From Limnanthes douglasii subsp. nivea (taxonomy: Eukaryota > Streptophyta > Magnoliopsida > Brassicales > Limnanthaceae), in NCBI GenBank assembly GCA_036936605.1, contig JAUPFV010000002.1, forward strand, positions 337,999,215 through 338,063,214: DNA of 64,000 nt, in the 5' to 3' direction. Both the position numbers and the translations under genes were made by a program. Numbering within the stretch: the stretch's first letter is position 1; each line of letters opens with the position of its first letter. Shown here piece by piece: positions 11,401 through 23,240 of this stretch. Under the pieces are notes generated by a model, which saw only the letters and a list, made by a program, of their open reading frames with translations, searched no databases and was not told the DNA's origin.

Positions 11401-14091
11401 ATGTTCACTGCCAAAACAACTATGATTAAAGAGGGTTGGTTAAACTTATCAGACTTAAAGAGAACAAGAAAAGAGGCAAAACAGGAGGCAAGGATCGCAG
11501 CAGGACTCCCTGTTTCTCCTGGTGGAGTTGTTAGCCCAGTAGAGCCAGATTCTGACAAGAGCACATTATCATCCCAAACTAGGGTAACGCGAAAACCCTC
11601 TTTCATTCCTACATTTCCTACTCTAGAATCTGAACCTTCAATTCAAACAGTTTAAAAATCTTCTCCTAAGAGAAAAAACCGTTTCTAGTGTTAGGAAACC
11701 CTCTTCTTTCATAGTCATGGGATCATATACAGAAGAGGTCACACCTCAGAGATTTACTCGACTCTTCAAATCTAAAAGCACCCCATCTTCATCCAAAATT
11801 ATCAGTTTGGATGCATTAAAACCTACTGCCCAATCCCCAGTAAATTCGGACAACACGTCCCTCCAAGTTATAAAAAAAGGCCACTAGTGTTAAGTTGATC
11901 GAACAACGGTTAACTATAATGAAAGAATATATGGATGACAGTGGGGAGGACACCCCATTGGAGACATCCGGATAGACTGAGAATGGTATACCACTTTGGT
12001 TCAACAGGAAAAAATCAGGAATGCTTAACACTGAATCACTCCCGGAGTGTTTAGAAGGGAAAGTTGGGCCAAATCTTTGCAAGGTCAGTGTAAAATATTT
12101 GTTGGCCCTTCAAAAAATTAACTACGTATATACACACATAGCTGAACTAGTACTGATAAGGATAAAGTGGGGCTTCCCATAATCTATTAAGGTTAGGATC
12201 CAAGTTACACCGAAGAATCCTTTAGATTGCAAGATAAACGAACTGGTGGTGTACACCGAAGTGCTAAAATAGGGACTTCAATTTCTCTTGGACCCGAAAG
12301 TATTTCGGTACTTCAATCTGATTAAGCTTTGCCCCAGCCAGCTGAGTCTGAATGTCGGGTACACCCTTTAGCCAGCACCGTCGCTTCCAGGCTATCAAAG
12401 ATTCCATTGCGCATGAAGAAATTCGTTGTCGTTGTCGATTTATGCAGGAACCACCAGATCCCCTTCTATCACTACAACATGGGGAATGATTAAATGGTAG
12501 TGAATGACCTGCTAGATGCTGAGAAACCATGGAGGACCCAATTTTTGTTCATTAACGGAGCTTGTGAGAATGGCAAAAAAATCAACTACCAAATAAATCT
12601 AAGTCAACTGACTAGGCATTTGAGGAGCTCAGGTAACACTCCATTTATTATTTTAGTTATATTTAACTCTCTACTGTTTAGACCAAACTGATTGTTGTTT
12701 TTATTCTGCAGTGCTTTCAAAGATGTTTCTTGAGCACTTAGAGGCTGGAAACACTTCGGGAAACATGTTGAGATCTCATCTGTGGAACACCATCAGAAGA
12801 ATAGACCTCAACTGGGAACAGCTGACACCCTTCCCCCCCTCTCCAGTAGATGTTATACTGAGAAGGATAGAGGCAAAGAATTGCAAGTTGTACTTACCAG
12901 CCCGGATTAAAGCTCCTAGTCATCTAGACAAGATGAAGAAGAAGAAGAAGACTAGAACCGATCCACCTCTCTTGATTCCCGAAGTAGCCAGTTTGTAGAA
13001 TCCTAAAGGGATAAACGTTGTATTTTTTAAGGTTGTGGCTGCAACAGTCAGGGAAACTTCAGTCCCCTCAAGCTGGGAAGAGATGTCATAAAAATTCCAA
13101 GAAACGCAATCACCGAAGAGCAAAGAAGAAGAACAAGAGCAACCTGGGGTCAGAGATAATTCTCCAGCCTCTAGTTGAAAAATCCTACACTGCTACCTGA
13201 TGCTCCTCCACAGGTAGAGGCCCATGCTCACCCTCATTCTCTTATTTTTACCACGACTAACCAGTCTTCTATTGAAGGAGAGGTCAACCTTGACGAGTTT
13301 CACGACATGTACTTCAGTGACTTGCACAAAGATGATTTTGTCGGATCCTTCCCTCAGCTCACTATTCCAAATGTCGTCACTTATAATTCCAAATATTTCG
13401 AGGTGTCAAGCAAACAGAGGCCATGCAGTTTTGGGCTTTATCATACCAATAGTGGACTTGGAGAGGCAAGTCAGGGAGCAAGCTGAGAACATCGGTACTT
13501 TTACCACAGCAAACCAGAATTTGACGACCGATCTATCCACTGCTCTGCAAAGAATAGAAGCCTTAAACAAAGAGAATGAGGACTTTGCTACCAAACTGCG
13601 TGAGTCTAAGAGGGCTCAAGAGGAGATCCATACCAAATATTCCACCTTGGAAAACAATTCCTCTAATGAGATCAAAGCCTTGAAGGAACAATAAACCACC
13701 TTCAAAAACACGATTGCTACTGTAACCGAAGAGAAAGATAGTTGTCTCGGGGAAAGAAGAAGAAGAAGAGAACAAATCTCTAAAGGACAGCAAAACTCAA
13801 AAGATAGTTGCAGTCATAGAGAAGTATGTTGCTCGGGTAGTGGATTCTTTGGAAAAAAGAGACGAGAGGGTCAAATCGGACATGGTTCTGCTGTTCCATG
13901 AGACTTTTCCAAAGAGGAGCTTTTGACCTTTGTGGAAATATGTACCATACGAGGAGATACATTTTCACACCATGGTGGATGGTGATAAGCATAGTTATTC
14001 TAGTGAAGATGATTCTGACGAAGGGACTGGTGAAAGCTCAAACGCTGAAATTAAGAGTCCCAATAAAGATGTGGGTGAGGAAAATAACTAA
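11401..14091 (+). pseudogene. Antisense additional ORF (aORF) of the nested Tat element, two exons
   Basis: This gene is antisense to its element and starts about 430 bp inside the 3' LTR border. Exon 1 begins with ATG at 11401 and carries basic and Ser/Pro-rich stretches, then the conserved block (FNLIKLCPSQLSLNVGYT near 12315; ACENGKKI near 12560). The exon ends CTCAG at 12632; the 79-nt intron 12633-12711 runs GTAACA...CTGCAG, phase 1. Exon 2 opens with VLSKMFLEHLEAG, then a long coiled coil (NLTTDLSTALQRIEALNKEN, about 13520-13690) and an acidic tail (SSEDDSDEGTGESS) ending TAA at 14089-14091. A few stops and shifts break it. It is the most complete copy of this gene in the window. Function unknown; an origin from a captured cellular or DNA-transposon gene is inference. 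Confidence 0.65.
12633..12711 (+). other. Intron inside the nested element's antisense ORF
   Basis: GTAACACTCC at the donor, a pyrimidine-rich TTGTTTTTATTCTGCAG at the acceptor, 79 nt long. Splicing keeps the frame open (SS then VLSK). The matching donor exists at the same alignment position and phase in the two other aORF copies. Confidence 0.6.
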
Positions 14092-14903
14092 AGTGAACAA
14101 GCCCTAAGGTTATAATGTTTATTTTATGTTGAAAACTAAATTCCTTGGACGGCCAAGGAATTTTGTTATCTTTTTCAATCCTTGTTTCATAAACCAAAGT
14201 CCTTGGATAGCCAAAGAATTTTTGTGATTGTCGATCGGACTCTTTCCGATCAGGTTATAATGTCAAGTCTTTATTTTGTACGAACTCTTTTTTCTTCTTA
14301 TGGTTAATGTTTAAATGGTTTTTAATTTTTCCGATTCAGTTAATAAATGTTTAATCACTTCAATAATATTTCATTTTGAAGGATGAAAGTGTTGAATAAC
14401 TCCAACCATGAGTGTTTAATAAATCTGATTAAGTGTTTAATGAATCTGATCACCTCAAAGATACTTCATTTGAGAGCCAAGGGATTTAATGAGTATTTAA
14501 TTTATCCGATCTCCTCATATTACTCACAACAATTTTGAAAAAGGCATAAGATACCATTGATTTAGAAACCGTACACCTCATTAAAACCTCCCCGCGTCAC
14601 CAGGATAGGAATACCATTGATTTAAAAACTGGACACCTCATTTCCATGGATGCTTCAAAACTCTGTTCTCCTTGTCTTGAAGTTTATATGTTCCTACCTT
14701 GAATCTCTCACATACCATATAAGGGTCTTCCCCGTTCAGAGCCATCTTTCCAAACTATTTTTCTTTAGTATGCAAAAAGACTTTTCTTAAGACTTTGTCT
14801 CTTAACTGGAAATCTCTTCTTTTAACCTTGGATGCAAATCTACTTCTCATTAAACCTTGATAGTGTGTTGTTCTTAAATATGCCTTGACCCTTTTTGCTT
14901 CAA
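14092..14903. other. Non-coding spacer between aORF and integrase, with short repeats
   Basis: I see no gene here. Short repeats occur: CCTTGGAYRGCCAARGAATT (about 14141 and 14201), variants of GTGTTTAATRAATCTGAT (14410-14450), and ATACCATTGATTTARAAAC (14550 and 14610). The place corresponds to the 50-bp tandem array in the host element. Text at 14700-14900 still resembles the integrase C-terminal region in broken form. Confidence 0.5.
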
Positions 14904-15545
14904 TCAATTCAACTGATTCCTAATTGCTATATCATTTGCGTATTCGGAATTGTTTTGGATCCTGAAGGATGGTAAAGTAGCTTTTATGGGCATGAAAGGG
15001 GATTCATGTGTAGCAGTTCGGGGAGTAATTCGGTAAGCCCACAATACCTCTTGAAAATAGCTTGGCCATTTTCTTGCAACACATTCCAGATTCTTTTTTA
15101 ACCAAGACCAGATCGTTCGATTAACAACTCTAACTTGCCCATTAGCTTGAGGGTGGAAAGGAGAATAAAAACAGTGTTGAATCCTTTTGGAGGTGCAAAA
15201 CATCTCCATGTCTTTATTATCAAATTGTGGCCCATTGTCTGTAGTGATTCTCCGGGGAACTCCAAATGGGCAATGTATGTTGGATAGAATAAATTTTATG
15301 ACCGCATTAGAAGTGGTTCCAAATGAGGATGATACTTCCATCCACTTAGAAAAATAGTCGATTGCCACTATTATTGTTCGATACCCTTCGGATGCCATAG
15401 AAAGAGGTCCAACCAAATCTGAATTCCATCTATCAAAAGGTATGGGTTCGGATATGGACTCCATAGGAACTGATGGCATATGAATTTCATTCCCATATCT
15501 CCGACAAAGATCATACCTCTTGGCTATATCTTTGGCATCTGCCAT
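14904..15545 (-). pseudogene. Integrase core of the nested Tat element
   Basis: Integrase inserts element cDNA into chromosomes through a D,D-35-E active site. The 214-codon open stretch shows the first Asp (WNSDLVGPLS), IVAIDYFSKWMEV, the second Asp (TTDNGPQF) and HPQANGQVRVVNRT. Relatives have NGQxEV at that last box; here Glu is Arg, so the third catalytic residue is lost. The N-terminal zinc region (CRRYGN) is only partly kept and runs into 15545-15700 in broken frames. The long open frame makes this the best-preserved pol domain of the element. Confidence 0.8.
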
Positions 15546-15764
15546 TATTGTTGGTCAGTAGTACCCTGCTAACAACACTCTTTTGGTTAAGGCATTATAG
15601 CCACAATGTGTAGAGCCTTCTCCATCGTGCAGTTTGGATAGAACATTTTGGGATTCTTCAAACCCTAAGCAACGCAGGAGGGGTCTGCTGATATATTTCT
15701 TATAAAGAACTTCTATTAATACAGGAAGTCACGAGCCTTATACTTAATATTTTTAACTAGGGCT

Positions 15765-16290
15765 TTATCTAAACTGAAAAATATCATACCTCCAGTATTT
15801 GGATTGAATGACAAATATGCTCATATTTTCTTCATCCATTTTACCCTTCTCTTGGCTTGTATCTATTGAGGGGAATTCTTGTATCAGAATCCATGGGTAG
15901 GCTTCGGAATAGGTTATGGTCGCTAAAGAGTCAGCCATAGTATTCTCTGATCTAGGGACATGTTCGTATTGAATACCTTCAAAGCTTGCAGTAACTTCCC
16001 TTGGTATCAGAAAATATATTATCAATTGTTCCTTCTTTACTTTAGAGTGTCCTTGAGTATGATGGATAAGTAGTTGGGAGTCACTCATCAATTAAACTCT
16101 CTTTGCCTCACATATAAGGGCTAACTTTTACCGGCTATGGTTGCTTCATATTCTGACTCATTATTAGAGGCCCTGAAACCAAAACATATAGATTGATACA
16201 TAGTATCACCATAAAGAGAAGTTAAACAAATTCCGGCTCCACATCCCATGGTACTAGATCCGCCGTCTGTTCGGATTACTCATTCTTTCT
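15765..16290 (-). pseudogene. Second (archaeal-like) RNase H of the nested Tat element
   Basis: On the minus strand from about 16270: TDGGSSTMGCGAGICLTS, then FRASNNESEYEA, a stop, SDSQLLIHH (open frame from 16091) and ENTMADSLATITYSEA. These are the D-G-S, E, D-S and late-D boxes of type I RNase H. The Tat lineage carries such an extra domain next to its ordinary RNase H. Stops near 16095 and 16110 break the domain. Confidence 0.7.
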
Positions 16291-16378
16291 TAGACTGGTT
16301 TGCTTGCCTTTGCTCACAAGGCCTTTCAGTATGAAACTCTACTAAGAAATTAGCCACAGTTTGAGCCTTGACTGCAGT

Positions 16379-17534
16379 TCAAGGTACAAAATCAATATCG
16401 TAATCACCCAGCTCAACTGACCATTTGGTCATTCTGCTTGATATATCAGCCTTTTGTAGAACATTCTTCAAAGGAAAAGATGTTCGGAAAATAATCAAAT
16501 GTTCTTGGAAGTAAGGCCTCATTTTTTTTGCTGTTATTACCAATGCCAAGGCTAGTTTTTCTAACTCTAAATATATATTTTCTCCTTCTAATAGACTTTT
16601 GCTTATTGAATACACCAGATGGGGGTAACTATCCACTTCTCTTACTAACACAACACTTACTGCATACTCCGATACATCTAAGTATATATAAAGCTTCTTC
16701 CCCTGAATAGGTTCAAACAACGTTTTAGGTGAAGATAAATGTTTCTTGATTTCAAGGAAGGCGTGCTCACATTGCGGGGACCAATTAAAGTCTTTGGCAT
16801 TCCTCAACACTTGGAAAATTAAGCACACTTGTCTGATGATCTTGAAATGAACCTGTTTAATGTAACCAACCGTCTGGTTAGTCTTTGAACTTCTTTAGTG
16901 CTTCGAGGAGGATCCATAGTCAACAGAGCATTTAGTTGATCCGGATCAGGCTGAATTCCTTTTTCACTTATGACATAACCCAAGAACTTTCCGGGCCAGA
17001 CCCCAAAAACACATTTCTTCGAGTTCAATTTCAAATTGATGGCCTCTAAGTTAGAAAAGGTTTTTTGAAGTTCAGATATGTGTGCATTTTCCTCGAGGCT
17101 CTTCACCATCATGTCATCTATATATACTTCCATATTCCTGCCAATTTGACTGACAAAGGCTTTATTTACTAACCTTTGATAAGCGACCCCATCATTTTTC
17201 AATCCAAATGGCATCACTTTGTAGCAATGAAGTCCTCTGTAATAAAAATTGTGTGGTCTTGATCATTCGGATCTATTTGTATTTGATTGTACCCTGAGAA
17301 TGCATCCATGAAGGACAATAGCTTGTTTTCAGAGGTCGAGTCTACTAACTGATCTATCTGAGGAATGGGATAAGGATATTTGGGATATGCCTTATTAAGA
17401 TCAGTGAAATCAATACACATATGCCACTTGTCATTCTTTTTCTTGACCAAACCAGGGTTGGTAGTCCATAATGGGTATTGAGATTCTTTGATGTGGCCCA
17501 TTTCGGTCAACCGATCAACTTCTTGCACAATCAC
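16379..17534 (-). pseudogene. Reverse transcriptase and RNase H of the nested Tat element
   Basis: Two long open stretches meet near 17214 and overlap near 16819, each with a frame change. The first (17534-17214) has TNPGLVKKKNDKWHMCIDFT and FMDAFSGYNQI. The second (17217-16819) has MPFGLKNDGVAYQRLVNKAF and the intact catalytic box VYIDDMMVKS, then KFLGYVISEKGIQPDPDQL. The third (16828-16379) is RNase H, with YIYLDVSEYAVSVVLV and ENIYLELEKLALALV. The YIDD box is intact here, unlike in the host element. Confidence 0.8.
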
Positions 17535-17849
17535 ATCTGTTTTTCTTTGGAAAATGACCTTCTTCTTTGTACAACTAGTCCAGCATCAGCTCAGACTGAC
17601 AAATTATGACAAATTACCTTAGCAGGTACCCCCGGTTACATCACCATTGCACCATGCAAACACATGTAAATTGTCCAATAAGAAAGACAATAGCCTTTGC
17701 TTCAAACTTGTTGGTAACTTAGTACCAATCTTAACATTTTTTCCCTTGGCTAGGCAATAGACTTCAACTTATTTTATAGGTATTATAACACTAGGAGCCT
17801 CCCTTGGATCATCAATTTCATTCTTATTGATAGAAGGCTCCAATAGCTG

Positions 17850-18330
17850 CTATTCTTCGTTAACTTTAACGTCCTCCAAAGACTTTGAGGAAAGAGTTGT
17901 AACATAGGACTGTCTAGCTACCTCTTGGCTACTTCGGACAACACCCACTTGTGCACCCACAGCATACTTCAAGCACTGATGGATAGTAGAGGCTACAGAA
18001 TGCATCCTGGAGAGCCAAAATTCCCCAAAGATAGCATTGTAAGATGTTGGGCAGTCAATCACAACAAACAATACCTTCACCGTTTTCTTGAAAGGTCCTT
18101 TGCCCAATAATACTTCCTCCTCAAATTCTCCAATTACATCTGCCGAACTTCCAGTGAATCCCACAATATTTTTGTTCGAACATTGAATAATCGAAGGATT
18201 TCTCATCTGTTTATAGGTATTTAAAAGCAATGTGTTTGCCGAACTGCCTGTGTCAATCAGGATTCGACGTACATCATTTCCTCATATTGATGCCCCTATC
18301 ACCACGTGTCTTCATGAGGCCATGCAATAT
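17850..18330 (-). pseudogene. Protease region of the nested Tat element
   Basis: From about 18270 the minus strand gives a RRILIDTGSSAN-like stretch running into MLLNTYKQMRNPS (18230), so the D-T-G triad can still be read. It is followed by VVIDCPTSYNAIFGEFWLSR and STIHQCLKYA. The open part is 126 codons. Its upstream half is fragmented. Confidence 0.6.
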
Positions 18331-18709
18331 CTCTCAACTCATCCTCATCAATAACTATGAAAAGAGCTGGAGTTTGGTACAAATATGTGGAAATTATCCC
18401 ATCCAATTGAGTAGTCAAGTTATTGACATGTCTTTTTCATGAACAACTTGAAGGTGCGATCATAGTATCTCCCCCAAATATGGTTAAAGACTCAAAATAT
18501 TTAACCAGATCTGAAACAATGGTAGTCTTGTCCATTATCACCCCCACCTGATTTCGATCTAGATCCAGATCATGGTACTCAGAATCCACATCAAACCTTT
18601 CAATACTCCCCATGGTATCCTCCTGCCTGGATGTTCCAAGGGCTACCGAAGGAGTCGTTCGGGGAGTATTGGTGCTGGATGGTGCATTAGCATCCCTGCT
18701 GCCCCTTAT

Positions 18710-19732
18710 TTTTTAACATAAGCATCCAAATTACCCCTTTTAATGAGATTATGCACCTCTTGTTTCTATGTTATGCAATCATGGGTATCATGCCCCACGT
18801 CGTTATGATATTTGCAGGAAACGGGTACTTCGGGTTTCCCTATGAGATTGTAATGTGGTCGGCCTTCTAAAGTGTACATCAGTTTTAGTTTTACCATTTA
18901 TCGTAGCCAAACTTTCCCCTAATTCAGAAAACCACTCAGGTTGAACCTAAGGTCCCCTTTTACTTCTAACCTGCTCGTTCTGGTTGGATTGATTCCGCTT
19001 GGGCCGATGAGACCCCTGCCTAGTTTCCTTTGATCTGTTAGCGGACGGGGTAGTTGTTTGAGGTGCTGATGCTGTAGTAGTGGATCTATTCTGGCGAGGC
19101 ACTCTAGATTTCTTAGTCTCCTTGACATTAATTTGTTTCCCAACTTGATTCAACAGTCCCCCCAAAGTCATAGCTTTTTTTCGGGTCACAGAATCAGCCA
19201 AATTACCTGGACTCAAACCATGTCTCAGAGAGGCAATTACAACTTGTTCAAAGCAGTCAGCCAGTCCATTTTTTCGTATTTACAAATCTGTTAATGTATT
19301 ATTTCAATGATTCGTTTGGTTCTTGGGCACAATGGATAATTGTGTCACCATTACCTTTAAGTTGATTGCTTCTAATAAATTTCCTTCCGAACGCAACCCA
19401 TAATGTATCAAAAAAATTATAGATCCCTGAGGGAGACTATTATACCATTTAAGGGCACTTCCCTTAAAGTTTTGAAAGAACGCCCTACATAGCAGTTTGT
19501 CATCATCATCAAGGTTCATCATGAAGTTTTTATATTGTTCAAGATGACTATCCGGATCTTTGCTTCCATCATACTTTTCCATCTCGGAACTATCAAATCT
19601 TTTAGGAAGATGTCCTGGAAAGTATTTTTGAATACAAAGGTGATTGCCTCTAGTTTTGGCTACGACTAAATATAATATCCTCATTCGGAGTAGGAAAGAT
19701 ACCGAGTTCAGACTGGAAAGCAAATGGATCAA
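18710..19732 (-). pseudogene. gag of the nested Tat element
   Basis: The first open stretch (19732-19304) contains KYDGSKDPDSHLEQYKNFM and FKGSALKWYNSLPQGSI, the usual gag core. After a frame change, 19216-18947 carries ADSVTRKKAMTLGGLLNQV and a basic Ser/Thr-rich tail. CKYHNDVGHDTHDC at about 18830-18770 is the zinc-like box. At least two shifts and several stops separate the pieces. Confidence 0.75.
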
Positions 19733-20285
19733 TCAGCAAACGGTCAATATGTTGATCAGCTGACCCCTTCATTTTTCACTGATACTTTTTTAGCCTGCCA
19801 TGTATATCCCTTTTCCTTGAATGCTTCTTGGTCATCCTTAGTTTTTTCTTCAATTGACCTTCATCACTACTGGATGAGACTGACTCTTCAAGCTCTGAAT
19901 CATAAGATGAACTGCTACAATAATCCGACGTGGAACTCTCCATTCGTTTGGTCGATGCGTTTTCTTGGGGATGAGATGAGTCTTTATGGACTGCTCATTT
20001 TCACCAGGATTATCAGTAGGGTGGAGCGCTGACGCACCGGACGTTTCTTTAAAAAACAAATTCTTGTTTATGGGCCTTTAAAGCCTCAATTTCAGCCCTT
20101 AGTTGATCATGTTCTTCTTGCATGGATTGTTTCCATTGCCATTGTAATTGACATGAGACACAGTAGTATGCTCATTATTTTATTTCACTCTTTCCACCTC
20201 CTGAGGTAGAGTGTTTTTTTCATTCGAATCCATCCGAACTAGTTCTTTTTATTGGTTTTGAATTTGTAATTCAGGCATCTTTGTC

Positions 20286-20305
20286 TCCCACTGTGGTCGT
20301 CATTT
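20286..20305 (-). promoter_or_regulatory. Primer binding site of the nested Tat element
   Basis: Directly after the minus-strand 5' LTR the sequence reads AAATGACGACCACAGTGGGA. The part CCACAGTGGGAGA is shared with the site at 7104, while the first bases differ. Confidence 0.55.
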
Positions 20306-20665
20306 TGGTGTGGATAATTTATGGTTGGAGGGTATTTTAAAGAGTTTGTGAGTTGAATATTATTTTTTGGGTAGTGAGTAGTGAGATAAAGAAGGTGTAT
20401 GATTGTATTTAATGTTTTATGAAAAATCTAACCTATTAAATGAAGTTGGTTGGGGTATTTATACCAATACTGTGACCCATGGGCCTCATAGGTCGACACT
20501 GGATCCGGTTCAATCTTTAAATCCCATACCTTAAATTATGTTAGCACACAGCTAAGTCAGGCATTGACTGGTCGGACTGTTCTTGATTTGCGTGGTCTAA
20601 TATGTACACGAATTTCCCCTTCGGTTTACATAGTAATGTCCTTCCAAAAGTATCTGACCCTATTA
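20306..20665 (-). repeat. 5' LTR of the nested element (360 bp)
   Basis: Same length and ends as 10611-10970. On the element's strand, GGTATAAATACC at about 20455-20466 is a plausible TATA region. The plus-strand right end has CCCTATTA where the partner has CCCTATCA. Confidence 0.9.
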
Positions 20666-20670
20666 GTATC
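20666..20670. repeat. Target site duplication GTATC, right copy
   Basis: Exact repeat of 10606-10610. The interrupted RT resumes in frame right after it. Confidence 0.9.
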
Positions 20671-22990
20671 AATGACATCACCTCGTACAATCAAAGAGGT
20701 TCAAATTTTGACATGAAGGTTAGCTACTCTTCATCGATTTATTTCCCAGTTTTCTGATAAGTGTGTTCCTTTTTTTCTAAGTTTTACGAAGGCCAAAAGA
20801 GTTTATGTGGACACCCGAGTGTGAAATGGCGTTTTTAAAAATTAAAGAACATTTGTTGTCACCTAAAAATATTTCCAAGCCTCAAACACGAGAACAACTG
20901 TTTTTGTATGTAGTGGTGCCGGAGTTTGATGTTATTGTTGTCTTTATAAGAGAGGAATAAGGAACTTGTAGGCCAATTTATTATGTGAGCAACAGTTTAT
21001 CAGCATTAGAGAAAATATATTTGAAGCTTGAAAATTGGCCATGGCTTTAGTGGTGGCTACTAGAAAGATGTGTCCTTATTTTCAAGCTCATACGATTGTT
21101 CGAACTTATTTTCCATTTAAAAATTATGCTACAACGACCGGATATTTCTGGTAAAATGATTAAATGGTCAATGGAGTTGGAGGATTTTAATATAAATTTT
21201 GCTCCTCGAACAGCAATTTAAGGCTCAAGCCTTAGCAAATTGTTTGGTCAAGTTTCATTCAAGTTGATCAGATGAGGGGACTATTAAAGAATTAGTGCCA
21301 GAAACTTCAACATGGGTGATTGAACTGATGGTGGTTCTAGCATATTGGGATCGAGCGTGGGGGTTCAATTTATTGCTCCCTCTGCTGAAGATATGTCTAT
21401 TTGATTTGGGTTTCATGCATCGAATAACAAGGCTGAATATTGGTTGGTTTAAGGCTTTCAAGTATGTGTGAGGTGAAATCAGTTCGATTAGAGACAAATT
21501 CACAGATGGTGGCAAGTCACATAACATAAATATTCGAGGCTAATAAAAATCAATTAGTTTTATATCTTCGTGAACTTCGAGCGTTAACTGTTATGTTCAA
21601 TGAAGTGATTATTAAGCATATCAAACGTGGAGATAACACAGTTTCTGATTCTTTAGCAACCATTGCATACATAGAAGAATTCCATGGATATTATTACAAG
21701 AAAGTCCTTTGATTTTAACAAGATCAGAAAGTGTAAGTATGTCGAGAAGGTACTTGTCACTCCATAAGTAGTTTGAGGCGACTGGCGATCTTGACATAGT
21801 AAAGTTTTTTTCTTAGAGGAACATTGCCTCAAGATGTTAAGTCACTCAGAGGTTAAGGTACAAGTCTCATATTTATACAGTATTAGATGGGGTGTTGTAT
21901 AAGAAGTCTAACGTAGACCGTAATTACGATGTTTGGGAAAGTAGGAATCTCAATAAATTTTATATGAATTGCATGGTGGGGAAAGGTCAGCTCATTGTGG
22001 ATTCAACTCTTTGACGCGTAGAGTTTCGTTGGCAGGTTATTATTGGCCTTCGATCATGAGTGATGCTAAGAATTTGGTACGAAGTTGGGATACCTAATAA
22101 CGTTTTGCTAATTTTATTCATAAACCAACACCTCTACTTACTTTTATATCCAAAGCGGTTCATTTTGACATATGGGAAATAAATCTAGCAGGGTCACTAC
22201 CTATGGCTTTGGGAGGACGTCAAATGATTAGTGTGGCAGTAGACATTTTTTGAAGTGGGTTGAAGCGGAACCACTATCCCGAATGAAAGCTAAGGATGCT
22301 ATCAAGTTTATTGTGAATAATATTTTTTGTCGTTTTGGCGTTCCTTGAAAGATTACTACTAGATAATGGTCCTTAAATTAACATTAGAGAAATTGCTTAT
22401 TTTTTCAATTTAAGGGGTAAAATACAATGTTTTTCGACACCCTTTCATCCGCAAGCCAGCGGTCAAGTGGAAGTAACTAATAAGTCTATTTTAAAAGGGT
22501 TAAAGAAAAATTTGACAGGTGCTGCTGGGAAATGTCCAAATTATTTGTCGTAGGTGTTGTGGGCTTAGAGAACAACTCATAGAGAAGCTAATCAGGTGAC
22601 TCATTTTGCCTTCGCATATGGAATGGATGTTGTGAGCCCTTTGTAATAAAATTTTCCTTCTTATAGAATACTTCATTATATTGAGAAGTCGAATGAAGAA
22701 GCAAGCAGGACATACCTTGATTTGATTGGAAAAAAAGGATTCGAGCACATCTCAATTCAACTCATTACAAAACTTTGATGAGGATTTGGTATAATTCAAA
22801 GGTAAAGAGGAGATATTTTAAGGTAGGAGATAAAATTTTGAGGAAAGTATTTCTGCATACAAAGGATAAACGGCTAGGGAATATGGCTCTGAATTGGGAC
22901 CTTGTGTGGTGGTAGAACGAGTCAATTCGGATACATACCGCCTCCATAATGGAGAGGGAGACTTTTATAACACATATGGAACATTGAGCA
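20671..22990 (+). pseudogene. RT end, RNase H, second RNase H and integrase of the plus-strand Tat element
   Basis: After the nested element, RT ends with MTSPRTIKEVQ. RNase H is at about 20800-21240 (WTPECEMAFLKIKEHLLSP). The second RNase H is at about 21290-21690, with GSGVGVQFIAPS, ASNNKAEY, LETNSQMVASH and RGDNTVSDSLATIAYIEEF. Integrase runs about 21900-22990: GRQMISVAVD with a frame break, VEAEPLSRMKAKDAIKFIVN, HPQASGQVEVTNKSILKGL (catalytic Glu kept) and a C-terminal tail near 22800-22950. Numerous shifts and stops (22097, 22358, 22551) make it non-functional. Confidence 0.75.
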
Positions 22991-23240
22991 ATTGAAATTA
23001 TACTGGGAGTGATTTTTTCTCTTTTTCAGCTTTTATGATAATATGATATCATTGTTTGTTAGTATAGGTAGCATACTTTTTCCTCTCCTGTTGGCCCGGG
23101 AAGGTTTTAACGAGGTGCCACATTTACATTCGCAAATATCAATAAAATTATTTTTCTTGGCCAATAATTATTTTATGTTAAAACACTTAAGTTATTTTGG
23201 GAAACTAATCATCTTTGAAGTAGTTGACAACAAATAATTT

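Larger units (their letters stand above)
10611..20665 (-). mobile_element. Nested Tat-type Ty3/gypsy retrotransposon (10,055 bp)
   Basis: Two 360-bp LTRs (10611-10970 and 20306-20665) are flanked by a perfect GTATC duplication. The element reads on the minus strand: 5' LTR, primer site, gag, protease, RT-RNase H, second RNase H, integrase, a non-coding spacer, an antisense ORF on the plus strand, a polypurine tract, and the 3' LTR. By eye the LTRs differ at about one position in eight (some 40 sites), so it is old but clearly younger than its two hosts. Pol is broken at many places. Confidence 0.92.

Noticed and set aside
15000..19600. Host-gene reading of the many mid-sized frames within the nested element
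   Set aside because: All match gag, protease, RT, RNase H or integrase motifs in the expected retrotransposon order.
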